Assembly: GCA_024291935.2 (NCBI GenBank) | Contig: CM044321.1 | Span: 66,520,985-66,584,984, forward strand | From: Okapia johnstoni | Taxonomy: Eukaryota; Chordata; Mammalia; Artiodactyla; Giraffidae | Reading direction: 5' to 3' | Length of the DNA: 64,000 nucleotides | In this document: positions 45,190 to 55,710 of the stretch, in pieces | How positions within the stretch are numbered: position 1 is the first letter of the stretch | Layout: every line of letters begins with the position of its first letter | Translations under genes and position numbers: made by a program | The notes under the pieces: model-generated | Databases searched by the model: none | Told to the model about the DNA's origin: nothing | What the model saw: the letters and a program-made list of their open reading frames with translations, nothing else

Positions 45190-45480
45190 AGACTTTTGTT
45201 TCTGACAACAGAGTAATTGGCACAGGACTTTCCCTCCTACCATGAACAACTATAAAACTGCATAAAATACACACAGCAGTTACTTACAAGAACTGGACAG
45301 AGGTAAAGCAGGACTGTAATCCTTGAGAGAAAGGAAATACTACATAAGGTAAGCCCCACATTTATCCTAGCTGTCTGACTGGAAACTATTTTAAAAAGCC
45401 AAATAGAAATTATAAAAAGGCTAATATCTGAAGTGAAAATTTGACTGGGTGGGGTCACTGGAAACTGAGTGATTAAGTAC
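45190..45480 (+). mobile_element. L1M 5'-region-like fragment
   Basis: 'ggcacaggactttccctcc', 'aactataaaactgcataaaa' and 'agagaaaggaaatactacat' resemble decayed L1M 5' UTR sequence. Weak assignment. Confidence 0.35.
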
Positions 45481-45522
45481 AAAGTCCTAGGTTAGGTACT
45501 TTCTCATATATTATCTCATTTA

Positions 45523-45649
45523 TTTTTTTTTCTTTCTTTATTTTTTTAATTTGTTTTGCCATACATTGACATGAATCCACCATAGGTGTACATGTTTTCC
45601 CCTTCCAGAACCCCCCTTCCACCTCCCTCCCCATCCCATCCCTCCCAAG
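45523..45649 (-). mobile_element. Ruminant L1-BT extreme 3' end
   Basis: T-rich run, then 'tttgccatacattgacatga', 'ccaccataggtgtacatgtt' and the C-rich 'ccacctccctccccatccc'. This is the reversed end of the ruminant-specific L1; only about 125 bp were inserted. Confidence 0.82.
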
Positions 45650-45825
45650 TTGGTGTTACTATTTCTACATTTTTGGACTCACCCAGCCATTTGCTTTGAA
45701 TAGAAATCATTTTATCAGAACCAAACATCTGACTTAGAATGTGATCTTCTTTATCAGTGTATTAAGTTTTTTGTTTGTTTGTTGTTTGGTTGGTTGGTTG
45801 GGGTTTTTTGTTTGTTTTCTAAATT

Positions 45826-46002
45826 TATTTATTTTGGCTGTGCCTGATCTTAGCTGTAGTACATGAGATCTTTGATCTTCATTGCCACATGCAGGATCTC
45901 TAGTTGCAACATGTAGGATCCAGTTCCCCAACCAGGAATTAAATCCAGGCCGCCCAAATTGGGAGGGCAGATTCTTAGCCACTGGACTGCTAGGGAAGCC
46001 CC
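45826..46002 (-). mobile_element. CHR-type SINE
   Basis: Reversed: '(ttta)n' side, 'ttggctgtgcctgatcttag', 'tagttgcaacatgtaggatc', 'ccaaccaggaattaaatcca' and 'gccactggactgctagggaa'. The preceding 45760-45825 is T/G-rich tail and simple sequence. Confidence 0.9.
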
Positions 46003-46034
46003 AACCCATTTTTACTTGGATGTAAATGTCTTTG

Positions 46035-46274
46035 CAGATTCCCTGGTGGTCCGGTTGTTAAGAATCTGTCTTGCAATGCAGGGGACATGGGTTCAATCTC
46101 TGGTCGGGGAACTGAGATTCCACAGGCTGTGGAGCAACGGGGCCTGAGCATCGCAACTACTGAGCCTGCGCACAATTAGAGTCCATGCACTGCAATGAAA
46201 GATCCTGCATGGTGCAACTAAGACCTGACATGGCCAAATAAATTAACACAAATAAGTAAATAAATATATTTTTT
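46035..46274 (+). mobile_element. CHR-2 SINE
   Basis: Head 'attccctggtggtccggttg', B-box-like 'gggttcaatctctggtc', body and '(aaat)n' tail. Exact 11-bp duplication 'aaatgtctttg' at 46024-46034 and 46275-46285. Confidence 0.96.
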
Positions 46275-46285
46275 AAATGTCTTTG

Positions 46286-46492
46286 GAGTTTCACCCACAT
46301 GCACAACTTCACCAAACAGCAAATGGTGGAAAGGATAGTGGTGCTTGAGGCCATTCATTCCTCCAGCCAACATTTGCACCAAAGCAAGGCTCATCTGTAG
46401 ATTTTTAGCTGTTTCCATTAAGTCTTCATATATTGCCAAGGTGTGCTCTCTACAAGAAAGCATGACCTTGATTTCTACAAAAATTAGCATGC
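46286..46492 (-). other. Coding-like minus-strand open frame of unknown origin
   Basis: An uninterrupted frame of about 69 codons enters from 46492 and runs into the CHR-2 insertion. It includes 'REHTLAIYEDLMETAKNLQM', 'SLALVQMLAGGMNG' and 'GEVVHVGETPKTF'. Just upstream (about 46494-46505, minus strand) is a pyrimidine tract ending in cag. Across the SINE duplication the frame would stop within four codons. I do not recognise the family; it may be an exon, a retrocopy fragment or chance. Confidence 0.35.
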
Positions 46493-46794
46493 TGAAAAAA
46501 ATCACAAGGGAACATCACAATGTATGTGTTATACTGAAATTATTCCCCATTTCCAGTCACACTTGGTGAAATTCTCATTAAAGAAATCAGTATTGAGGTA
46601 GAGTGGGCTATAACAACAAAATTCTATGAACATCTTAAAAAGGAGGCAATGGCTTTAGTCAAGAAACCAAAAGGCTTCCCAAAGAGAAAGAAACCTGGGG
46701 AAATAACCCAGTTTAAGAGCTGAGCTTAAGTGGAAGTCCTTCCCCAGGAACAGGAGAAAAGAGTGGGCAGCCAGCTGTGAGCCTGGAAACCAGA

Positions 46795-46985
46795 GTGAAG
46801 CTGAAGAAAGGAAAGATCTGGACACTATGTGGAGTTTGGACTTTGTCCAGTGTGAAGTGAGGAGTTTTCAGTGATTTGGGGGCAGAGAGTGACATGATTA
46901 AAACAGCAACAGAAGCACAGAGAACTGACTAAAGAGGAGAGAAGTTAGTAACATGGAGAATACTTGGGAAGGCATTACAAAGGCA
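46795..46985 (-). mobile_element. L2 LINE fragment
   Basis: 'gttttcagtgatttgggggc', 'agagagtgacatgattaaaa' fit reversed L2 internal 3' sequence. Moderate divergence. Confidence 0.5.
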
Positions 46986-47035
46986 AAAGATGCCAAGACT
47001 TACACCTCTCTCTTTTTTTTTTTAACTTCCTCTAT

Positions 47036-47463
47036 TATTTTATTTTTTGGCTGCGTTGGGTCTTAGTTGCAGCATGCAGGATCTTTTGGTGCAGTGCAGG
47101 GGGCTTCTCTCTAGTTGAGGTTTGTGGGCTCCCTGTAACTGAGGGATCTTGTCTCTCCAGTGAAAGAGAAAGTGAAAGTGTTAGTCGCTCAGTCGTGTCC
47201 AACTCTTTCAGACCCCAGGTACTGTAGCCTGCCAGGTTCTTCTGTTCATGGAATTCTCCAGGCAAGAATACTGGAGTGGGTAGCCATTCCCTTCTCCAAG
47301 GGATCTTCCTGACCCAGGAATTGAACCAGCATCTCCTGCATTATAGGCAGATTCTTTACCATCTGAGCCACCAGGGAAACTCCTTAATTCCCCAACCAGG
47401 GATTAAACCCATGTCTCCTGCATCAGAAGGCAGATTCTTCACCACTGAACCACCAGGGAAGTT
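47036..47463 (-). mobile_element. CHR-2 SINE split by Bov-tA
   Basis: The distal part is at 47036-47161 ('ttggctgcgttgggtcttag', 'gtgggctccctgtaactg'). The head lies beyond the inserted SINE at 47383-47463 ('ccccaaccagggattaaacc', 'gaaccaccagggaagttcc'). Confidence 0.9.
47162..47382 (-). mobile_element. Bov-tA SINE nested in CHR-2
   Basis: Reversed Bov-tA with a 'gaaagtgaaagtgttagtcg' tail side and head ending 'gagccaccagggaaactcc'. Confidence 0.94.
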
Positions 47464-47984
47464 CCAGACTTACACCTTCTTTATTCATATTCAGTTTCCA
47501 GTAAGATTCAAACTATCTGCATGTGAACTTGAACTCGTCACAAAGCTGCTCGTCTGGGTTAAAATGAACCCTTGGCAACCTGGCGTTCATTCTTTTCTCT
47601 TCCACCCTGGAAATATCAGATAGGAGTCTAGGATGGAAAATCCATTTTCTCCAGGGACAGTCCATAAAGTATAAATGCCCTCTCACACTTTGCATAATGT
47701 AATGCATGGCCAGTCCTGAGCTTCTGGCACAGAGCATGTTCTGGAATCCAGAAGTACCTTGGAAGCAGTGGGGCATTCATTCAGGGAGCCACTAATACCC
47801 TTCACTCTTCCAGGGATGGCAGGCAGAGACAAGGGTTGCCAATGCCTTCACTTTGGGCATCCCATATTTTGACACTCCCTGCCTCTAAGCTTAGTGTAAA
47901 ATGTCACCAATTCTAGAATGCAATGTCTCAAAAATATGATCCAGTGACTTGGTATCGAAGGATCTTTGCTCAGAAAGCACCGAG
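47464..47984. other. Unique stretch
   Basis: An 87-codon minus frame (47513-47776) shows no domain. No repeat recognised. Confidence 0.4.
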
Positions 47985-48390
47985 CACCTATCTTTCAGAC
48001 ACTATTCTGAGTACAAAAGATAAAAAAGATCTGGTTGTCTCTGTCCTTAAAGAGCTCAATGTCTAGTGGGGGGGAAAATTGTAAGTGAACAATCACTATC
48101 CAATCCAGTATTACACATGTTCTGGGGCAGACGTATCCTGAGGGATATGAGCTCATGAGAAGAACATATCTAACTCTGTGAAAGATGGGGAAGAGTGCGA
48201 GAGCATAGGCTAGAGTTGTCCGAAATGATAAAAGCAGGAGTTTGTTTGGTGGACATGGGCATGCTAGGAAAGGAGACTTAATGGAGCAAAGGACCAGGGG
48301 CAAAGTACAGTATAGTACAGTATGCCAAATTCCAGGAGCAGGAAGCTTTCCTTTGTACTTAGGAAAAAGGCAGAGATAAATGGACAAGTA
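47985..48390 (-). mobile_element. L2-like fragment
   Basis: 'actattctgagtacaaaaga', 'ctgtccttaaagagctcaat' and 'gtctagtggggggg' are the reversed L2 end; the remainder is more diverged. A 135-codon minus frame (47995-48402) overlaps it and has no recognised domain. Confidence 0.5.
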
Positions 48391-48454
48391 TATGAAGATC
48401 ATGAAATGACCTATGATTCAGATTTAGAATGAAGTCATATGATCTAATTTCTGG

Positions 48455-48620
48455 GAGATGCCATAAAAAGGACACAAAATGAGTGGCTTAAAACCACAGA
48501 AATTAAAAAAAACAAAAAGGAAAACAGATTTTTAATGTCTCTCAGTCCTGGAAGCTACAGTACAAGTCCAAAGTTAAGATGTCAACAGGGTTGTTCTCTC
48601 CCTAAAGGTCCTAGGGAAGA
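48455..48620 (-). mobile_element. MLT1-type LTR fragment, antisense
   Basis: 'gtggcttaaaaccacagaaa', 'ctcagtcctggaagctacag' and 'caagtccaaagttaagatgt' are reversed MLT1 3' sequence, with an A-rich expansion inside. Confidence 0.6.
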
Positions 48621-49009
48621 ACACTGTCTTGACCCCTAGCTTACACCACTCACAAAAATAAACTCAAAATGGATCAAAAACTCCTATCGTAAAGCCCAAA
48701 CTATAAAACTCCTAGAATACAGTGTAGGGAAAAGCTCCCTGGTGTTGAACTCAGCAGCAATTTCTTGGACATGACAGCAAAACCTCAGCAACAAAAGCAA
48801 AAGTAAATAAGACTACATCAAACTAAAAAGTTTCTGCACAGCAGAAAAAAATAATTACAAATAAATAAGAAGCCCATCTATGGGAGAAAGTATTTGCAAA
48901 TCATATAGAATGAATACACAATAAGGGATTCATATCCAAAATACATAAAGATCTCATACAACTCAATAGCAAAAAAAAAAGCACAATTTAAAAATGGGCA
49001 AAGGATCTG

Positions 49010-49696
49010 TGAAGGAAAGTTACATGGCTCAAAAGAGACTGGAGTTAAAACTTCCCTCCAGGTCCTCCCCACCATTCTATGCAAAACAAAGAACTCTCTC
49101 ACAGGAAAAAAAAAAATGGGCATTAAGGCTGATTATGCCCAGCTCCCAGCTGGTCCAGCCTCTGGCTGATCTCCAGAATTCCTTGCCCCAGCCGTTTAAG
49201 AGATGACTACTCAGAACAACCTTGGAGAAGAACAGGCCCCCTTAAGACAGTAGCTTTCCACATATATGCCTATATATACTTACTCTTTTCTTGGGTTAGG
49301 GCTGCTGCTGCTGCTAAGTCACTTCAGTCGTGTCCGACTCTGTGCGACCCCATAGACGGCAGCCCACCAGGCTCCCCCGTCCCTGGGATTCTCCAGGCAA
49401 GAACACAGGAGTGGGTTGCCATTTCCTTCTCCAATGCATGAAGGTGAAAAATGAAAGTGAAGTCGCTCAGTCGTGTCCAACTCTTAGCGACCCCATGGAC
49501 GGAAAATCCTCCATCTATGGGATTTTCCAGGCAAGAATACTGGAGTGGGGTGCCATTGCCTTCTCCTTGGATTAGGGCAGCAGCCCACTAATCTGACTAC
49601 TGTTTCTTCTCGCCTCATTAAAGGTGATCGGTTCCTGTTAAGTGCCGGTCTCGGTCTTTTTCTGAACCTCACCTTCTCTAACTCCCTTACCCTACA
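49010..49696 (+). mobile_element. Solo ERV LTR inserted in L1M
   Basis: About 410 bp of LTR (plus an internal SINE), beginning 'tgaaggaaag' and ending 'ttaccctaca'. The 5-bp duplication 'atctg' (49005-49009, 49697-49701) matches the undisturbed L1 sequence. A TATA-like 'ctatatatac' (49270-49279) and attaaa (49617-49622) set the orientation. No gag, pol or env remains. Confidence 0.85.
49303..49566 (-). mobile_element. Bov-A2 SINE nested in the LTR
   Basis: Reversed Bov-A2 starting at 'tgctgctgctgctaagtcac' with a small internal deletion in the second unit. The flanks 'ttgggttagggc' (49291-49302) and 'ttggattagggc' (49567-49578) match at 11 of 12 bases. Confidence 0.95.
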
Positions 49697-50515
49697 ATCT
49701 GAATAGACATTTTTCCTGAGAAGTCTTTTCTTTCATACAAAAGACAAACAGCTACATGAAAAGTTGTTCAACATCACTAATAATTAGGGAAATGAAAATC
49801 AAAACACAGTGAGACATCACTTCGTATCTGTTAGAATGGCTGTCATCAAAAAGACAAAATTAACAGTGTTGATAAAGATGTGGACGAAAGGAAATCCTTG
49901 TGCACTGTTGATAGAAGTGCAAATTGGTACAGCTGCTATGGAAAACAGTATGGACATTCCTCAATCCATTAAAAATAGACTGACCATACGATCCAGGAAT
50001 CCAGCAACGTGTTCAAAGGAATTAAAATCAGGATCTTGAAAAGATATTTACACTCCTTGTTCACTGCAGAATTATTCACAGTAGCCAAGATATGGAAACA
50101 ACAATCAAAGGATAAACAGATAAAGAAGATGTGAGATATATACATATACCCAGTGTAATATTATTCATACATGAGAAAGAAGGAAACTTCAGCGTTTGTG
50201 ACAATTTGGATGAATCTTGATGGCATTATGCTATAACTTAAGAAAAAAGTCAGACAGAGAAAGACAAATACTGTATGATGTCGCTTATTGATACATGTGG
50301 AATTTTTAAAAGCCTGTAGAGTGCCAGTTATCAGGGGCTGGAGGGTGGGAGAAATGGGAAGATATTGGTCAATGGGTACAGACTTCCAGTTATAAGAGTA
50401 ACAAGTTCTGGGCATCTAATGTACAGTACATAATAATGCTGTATTACATACTTTAAGGTGCTAACAGCATAGATCTTAAATGCTCTCATCCTCAAAAAAA
50501 AAAAAAGAAACGGTA

Positions 50516-50710
50516 GTTTTTTTAAGATTTTTTTTTATGTGGACCATTTTTAAAGTCTTTATTGAATTTGTTACAATATTGCTTCTGTTTTATGTTTCAG
50601 GTTTTTTTGGCCACAAGACAGGTAGGATCTTAGCTCCCCAACCAGGGATTAAACCCACATCCCCTGCATTGGAAGGGAAGTCTTAACCACTCAACCACCA
50701 GGGAAGTCCC
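50516..50710 (-). mobile_element. CHR-1 SINE, long form, nested in L1M
   Basis: Reversed: 'tgtggaccatttttaaagtc', 'tttgttacaatattgcttct', 'cttagctccccaaccaggga' and 'taaccactcaaccaccaggg'. The flanks 'aagaaacggta' (50505-50515) and 'aagaagtggta' (50711-50721) match at 9 of 11 bases. Confidence 0.93.
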
Positions 50711-50812
50711 AAGAAGTGGTAATTATTAGATGGGATGGAGGTGTTAGCTAATGCTGTAGTGGTGATAATTTTGCACTATACAAATGTATAAAATCAACAC
50801 ACTGTATACCTT

Positions 50813-51019
50813 GCATGCACAGTCACTATAGTTGTGTCTAGCTCTTGAGATCCCATGGTCAGTAACCCACCAGGCTCCTCTGTCCATGGATTCTCCAGGC
50901 AAGAATACTGGAGTGGGTCGCCATGCCCTCCTCCAGGGGATCTTCCCAACCCAGCGATCGAACCTACATCTCTTATGTCTCCTGAATTGCAGGCGGATTC
51001 TTTACTGCTGAGGCCCATC
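50813..51019 (-). mobile_element. Bov-tA SINE nested in L1M
   Basis: Reversed Bov-tA; the outermost head after 'ttctttactgctgagg' is short. Exact 9-bp duplication 'gtatacctt' at 50804-50812 and 51020-51028. Confidence 0.95.
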
Positions 51020-51089
51020 GTATACCTTAAACTTATACAATGTGTATGTCAATTATAGCCCAATAAAGCTAGAAAATAAAATATAATGA

Positions 51090-51393
51090 AATATAGCAAA
51101 AGCAACAAAGACTTTTCAGCTCCATGCCCTTTGGTGCCAGAGGTGTTCTAGGGGCCCTTAGGCTCCAGAGAGAGCAGCCTGGCACACACCCGGGGGCTGC
51201 GGCTCTGCTCCTGAGCTGCTCCTTCAAACAGCCAGTGGTGGAGAAGGAGGGCACACATTCAGTCTTCTGGTGCTGGGACACTGGTACCCATCCTCCTGCC
51301 ATCAGAAGGAACAGGAGAAAGGCAAAAATCATGAGTGTGGGTCCTTTCTATTGAAAGAAGCAAACAAAAACTCAGTGGATCCATCCAATGTGT
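51090..51393. other. Unique stretch
   Basis: Overlapping 76- and 87-codon frames on opposite strands, GC-rich and without domains; no gene call is justified. Confidence 0.4.
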
Positions 51394-51605
51394 GTGCCTA
51401 TATGCTCAGTCATGTCTGACTCTTTGTGACCCCATAGACTGTAGTCCGCCAGGCTCCTCTGTTCATGGGATTTCCCAGGCAAGAATACTGGAGTGGGTTG
51501 CCACTTCCTTCTCCAGAGGATCTTCCCGACCCAGGGATTGAACACACATCTCCTGTATCTCCTGAACTGGCGGGCAGATTCTGCACTGAACCACCTGAGA
51601 AGCCT
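51394..51605 (-). mobile_element. Bov-tA SINE
   Basis: 'atgctcagtcatgtctgact' to 'gaaccacctgagaagcctc'. Full body and most of the head. Confidence 0.94.
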
Positions 51606-52649
51606 CAACACTCTCTCTAAATAATTCCTTAGAGACATCCTAGCTTCCAGCCAAACCAGCCCCCAAAGAGCCCTGCCCTGTGAGATCTCTGGAAGGCGCC
51701 CCTCCCAGGCCTGGCCTGCACCATCCCCACCTCCTGTTCTGTATGCAGGTGAGGGTGTGCTAATGAGATCAAATGGAACCCCGTCTCATTCCTCTCAGGC
51801 CGAGCCACCTGGATATTTTTTGAGGCTATTTATAGATTGATAAATTAATAATAATAATAATTCTATCATTCTGTATTTCTCAGCTATGGCTCATACCTAA
51901 TTCACATCACAAATTGTTTCCCCAGGGCACTGGGAAAAGAGCCACGTGAAGAATAGGTTATTTATTTATGTGAACAGTAGAAACTGTTCTTCCTTTGCCT
52001 CCTAAAGGAGTCTTGATTGCTTAACTGAGAGAAAGGTGCATTAAAAAGACATGGGTGGGGAGCTGGGGGCACCCTTGACATTTTGTCTGCGAGGGTGAGC
52101 GGGCTGCCTTTTCAAGCAGGCACAGGAGGAGAATGATGCCCCCGCAGAATCCCGACCCAAGGGCAGGAAAACAAAAAAGAGAATCCCATTTAGAATTACA
52201 AGGTCACTGACATCAACAAATAACTCTCAGCTGCCTCCCACTCTTTCCAAAAACTCATCTAGTTTTCCTGAAGCCTTGATGAAAAAGTTGTCTTCCCAGC
52301 GGCCCTGTGTGACTGATGGGGAAGCCTCATCCTCTCTACCGAGAGTGGAATAAAATGGGCTCTCCCAGAGACAAAAGAGAGCCTGGCAGTTTGGACACTC
52401 TGGCTTGCATGTCCTCCTCCCAGGGGGGCTGAGCCTGGCTGGCCCACCTGGGTTCTGCTCCACAAGCTGGCACAGGGTCTTGCATCTGGAAAGTGCTCAG
52501 AGTAGTTGCTGAATTGAGCTCATTAAGCCCCCCTGTCTTCCTCTAAAATCACTAAAGATCATCCAATTTTCAAAGGTAAGCCTTGGGACTCCAAGCATCA
52601 CTGCTCACAGAGTGGTCTTTGCATTTGCCACTTGCCTTAGGGATTTGTC
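51606..52649. other. Unique stretch; AT-rich core with MEF2-type site
   Basis: No repeat recognised. 51800-51960 contains 'ctatttatag' (51828-51837), which fits the MEF2 consensus, an '(aat)n' run and complex flanks. GC-rich minus-strand frames at 52227-52465 show no domain. Confidence 0.4.
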
Positions 52650-52797
52650 AGACACAAAGAATCTGAGGCCACTTCCTGGAGCTGGAGAGTCAGAATCTGC
52701 AATGTTAATAAGAATCTATAATCTTAATGATCTTAATCTTATTAAGAGGCTAGGTGATCTGCATGTGCTCAAGTGTGTGAGAAGCACTACTTTAGAA
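52650..52797 (+). mobile_element. MER5A-like hAT-Charlie MITE
   Basis: 'gagagtcagaatctgcaatg', 'taggtgatctgcatgtgctc' and the terminal 'tgtgagaagcactacttta' are in MER5A order. Partial 5' end. Confidence 0.75.
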
Positions 52798-52877
52798 AGT
52801 CTACCCTTGACCTCTGAGTCACAGGTCAATAGACTTCGCATTCTTTTACTGACTCAGAAGATGTCTATGAAGCAACA

Positions 52878-53266
52878 TATCCATTTGCTAGAGCTGTCAC
52901 AATAAAACATCAAGACTAGGGGGCTTAACCGACAGAAATCTATTTCCTCACAGTCCCAGAAGCTGGAAGTCCAAGGTCACATGTCAGCAGGTTTGGTTTT
53001 TCCTTGGCTTATGGATGGTTGTCTTTTTGCTGTGAGCACACATGGTCTTTCCTCTGTGCAAATGAGCCTATGGTATCTCTCTGTTGTGTTCTAATTACTT
53101 CCTCTCATAAGGATATCAGTTGTATAGGATTACGGCCCACCCTACTGGCCTCATTAAAGGCCCTATGTCCAAACACAGTTACATTCTGAAGTACTGGGGG
53201 TGGGGTTTAAAGATTCGTTATATAAATTGGTGGGAGGTGGGATGACACAATTCAACCGTAATAAGC
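52878..53266 (-). mobile_element. MLT1-type MaLR LTR, antisense
   Basis: 'agaaatctatttcctcacag', 'aagctggaagtccaaggtca', 'gcccaccctactggcctcat' and 'acagttacattctgaagtac' follow reversed MLT1 order almost end to end. Confidence 0.88.
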
Positions 53267-53267
53267 A

Positions 53268-53360
53268 TCACCACATCCAGGCACTGTGCTAAGCCTAGGG
53301 TTACACCCATGAAGAGGACAAACTCAGTCCCTATCTGCAAACAGCTTATAATTTCTCAAT
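53268..53360 (-). mobile_element. L2-like fragment
   Basis: 'ccaggcactgtgctaagcct' and 'cagtccctatctgcaaacag' resemble the reversed L2 terminus. Confidence 0.5.
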
Positions 53361-53605
53361 GGTCACATCTCCCCTCTCATCTTGGCTTCTCTGATCGTGG
53401 CGTCCAGCTGGGCTCTGGTCCACTGTTAGGTCCCACAGGTCTGAGAGGACTGGTCTGTCTGCACTGACTTCTCGCCCAGCCCACAGGGAAGAACAGCTTG
53501 TTCCCTCACCCTTTGGCTGGAGAGAGTGGGTAAGCCTTGAATGGACCCCAGTCAATACAGAAAGATCCCCCCACCCTCCCCAAACAAAAATTTTCTATAG
53601 ATGCT

Positions 53606-53773
53606 GGGGAGTTCCTTGGTGGTCCAGTGGTTAGCCAATGCCGGGAACACGGGTTCAATCCCTGGTCCGGGAAGATTCCACATGTTGCAGGGCAACTAAG
53701 CTCATGTACCACAACTATTGAGCCCAAGGACGGCAAGCAGAGAAGGTCCGGGAGCAGCCATAAATAAATAAAT
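53606..53773 (+). mobile_element. CHR-2 SINE, internally shortened
   Basis: Head 'gagttccttggtggtccagt', B-box-like 'gggttcaatccctggtc' and the distal '(aaat)n' tail are present, but the middle of the CHR-2 body is missing. Confidence 0.9.
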
Positions 53774-53784
53774 GTCTTTAGATG

Positions 53785-54480
53785 ATAAAATTTATGGGCA
53801 AAACTATGTGGAGAAACAGGATATTTGCAGACCCTAATTCCTTTTTAGGTAATCCATCTTTTTTCTCTGGTTTCTTTGAATATTTTTCTTGCCTTTGGAA
53901 TCTTGAATCTTCAATAAGATTTGTCTGGAAGTGGAATTATTATTTTCTTCAGGAATCATTGTGCTTCTTGAAACTGAGGATTGATATCTTTTACCAATAC
54001 TAAGTTCAAAATTATTAGCTCTTCTAACATTGCTTTTCCTTTTATTACATTTTCCCTCTGAGAACTCTTGGTAGACATAGTTCATATATTTTCATTCCAT
54101 CATCCATGCTTCTTAGCATCACTTACGTATTTTTCTATCTCTTTATCTCTGCATTCTTGGAACTCTCTTCAGAAATTCCAGTTGACTGTTTCTGTATTCA
54201 ACTATGTCTACTCTGCTGTTCAAACTATTCACAAAATTTTTCCAATATTTTTCTAAAAGCTGTATGTGATTCTTTCAAATTTGACAGTTATTTCTTCATG
54301 CTGTCTTGCTCTATAAGTTTTAAACCCTTTAATATTTTTATTCACTTAAATATATTCATCTTATATTAACTTAATATGTAATTTTTATTATCAAAATAGG
54401 AATTTTAATTTTCAAAATATTAATTTTCATTATAAAAATATTAATTTTGCCATTAAATTATGCAAAGGTCTTAGGGGTCT
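53785..54480 (-). mobile_element. L1M-like antisense fragment
   Basis: Repeated blocks such as 'tgcttcttagcatcacttac', 'tctatctctttatctctgca' and 'tctgctgttcaaactattca' resemble antisense old L1. T-rich and without open frames. Confidence 0.45.
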
Positions 54481-55099
54481 AACTGGATTTTTAGTTGTCT
54501 CCACTGTACAAATCTTTTACCTCCCAAGTTGGAAAACACTGCCCTATCAGAACATCTTTGCGTTCATTCCTACAAAGAGTCCTAGCTCTTGGTATCCTCA
54601 GTCTGGGGACAATTTTTATTACAAAAATTTTTGATTTGGCAATGGCCAAACCATATGGATAGTATAAACTCACTATCCAAAACTCAGGTCAAACATACAC
54701 TGTGGTTATGAATTTTGGTCGAACAGAGGGAGAAGGGATTTCTTTTTTCCCACCCTCAAACAGTCAAGCTTCCTGTTCTCTTCTGCGCCAGTGCAGACTG
54801 TCCTAGTCCACTCTGTCCTGAGGGTGTAACCACCTGAGCATGTGGGTTTAGGAAGGAGCTTAGTTCCGTTCCAGCTCCATCTTTTTCGTCAGCTCATGGC
54901 CTCCTATCCTATGACCTGTGGGCATTAAAATCCAAGTTTCTAGAGCTACAGGGTTTCCTCTTTCTCTCAAAGCTAGCTAGTCATTCAAAAAGATCTTTGC
55001 CATATTTTGTCTAGAATTTCTAGGTATTTGCAGACGGATTTGCAATTATCCAGTTCTACATGTCTGGAACCAGCATGGTCACTGAAACAGGAGTGTTCA
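54481..55099. other. Unique stretch
   Basis: No repeat or coding signature recognised. Confidence 0.4.
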
Positions 55100-55710
55100 C
55101 TCCCTGCCTGGTTTTCCTCCAGTTCCATTCAGATCCCAGCTATAATAATCTGGCTTTTGCTCCTTTCTGTCTAGAGCACTCCACTCTAATAATGCCAAAA
55201 TGCACACACCAAACTGATCCCTCAACCTCAAATGCCCCTGTACTCTTCTTGACCTGTTTACTTAACTCTCAGTTACCTATTAACCTCTGCAGGGCACATT
55301 TCATCTTCTCTAAGAAGACTTTCCTTGAAACCTCTGTCGTCCCACAGATCCTGGGGCTTATTTCTCTCTGACTACATTATAATGAAAGCATATTTTAGTG
55401 TCTCCCTCCCCATTTAAGATCCTTGAAGTCTAGCACCATTATTTACTCATTGTATCTCCAGAACCTAGTATCTGACACATTTGTTTTTGTTGTTCAGTTG
55501 CTAAGTTGTATCTGACTCTTCACGACCCCATGGACTATAGCCCACCAGGCTCCTCTGTCCATGGGATTCTCCAGACAAGAATACTGGAGTGGATTGCCAT
55601 TTCCTTGTCCAGGGGATCTTCCCGACCCAGGAATTGAACCCGCATCTCCTGCATCAGTGGCGGATCCTTTACCAGTGAGACACCTTAGTTAGCTGAATCA
55701 ATGAACACAG
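55100..55710 (+). mobile_element. L2-like LINE 3' end, split by Bov-tA
   Basis: 'agaagactttccttgaaacc', 'ccttgaagtctagcaccatt' and 'tatctccagaacctagtatc' resemble the sense L2 3' end. 'gctgaatcaatgaa' after the SINE would be its terminus. Confidence 0.5.
55482..55688 (-). mobile_element. Bov-tA SINE
   Basis: Tail 'tgtttttgttgttcagttgc', Bov-A body, B-box side 'aggaattgaacccgcatctc' and a degraded outer head ending about 'gagacacctta'. Confidence 0.94.

Larger units (their letters stand above)
48625..51089 (+). mobile_element. L1M: ORF2 3' part to 3' end, heavily interrupted
   Basis: L1 blocks at 48625-49009, 49697-50515, 50711-50812 and 51020-51089 are collinear, from 'acaaaaataaactcaaaatg' through 'ttagaatggctgtcatcaaa' and 'gccagttatcaggggctgga' to 'tgtcaattatagcccaataa'. 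Three younger elements sit inside. All coding frames are broken. Confidence 0.9.

Noticed and set aside
51124..51354. 76-codon GC-rich plus frame as a possible retrocopy
   Set aside because: No poly-A tail, no flanking duplication and no recognised protein; an opposite-strand frame overlaps it.
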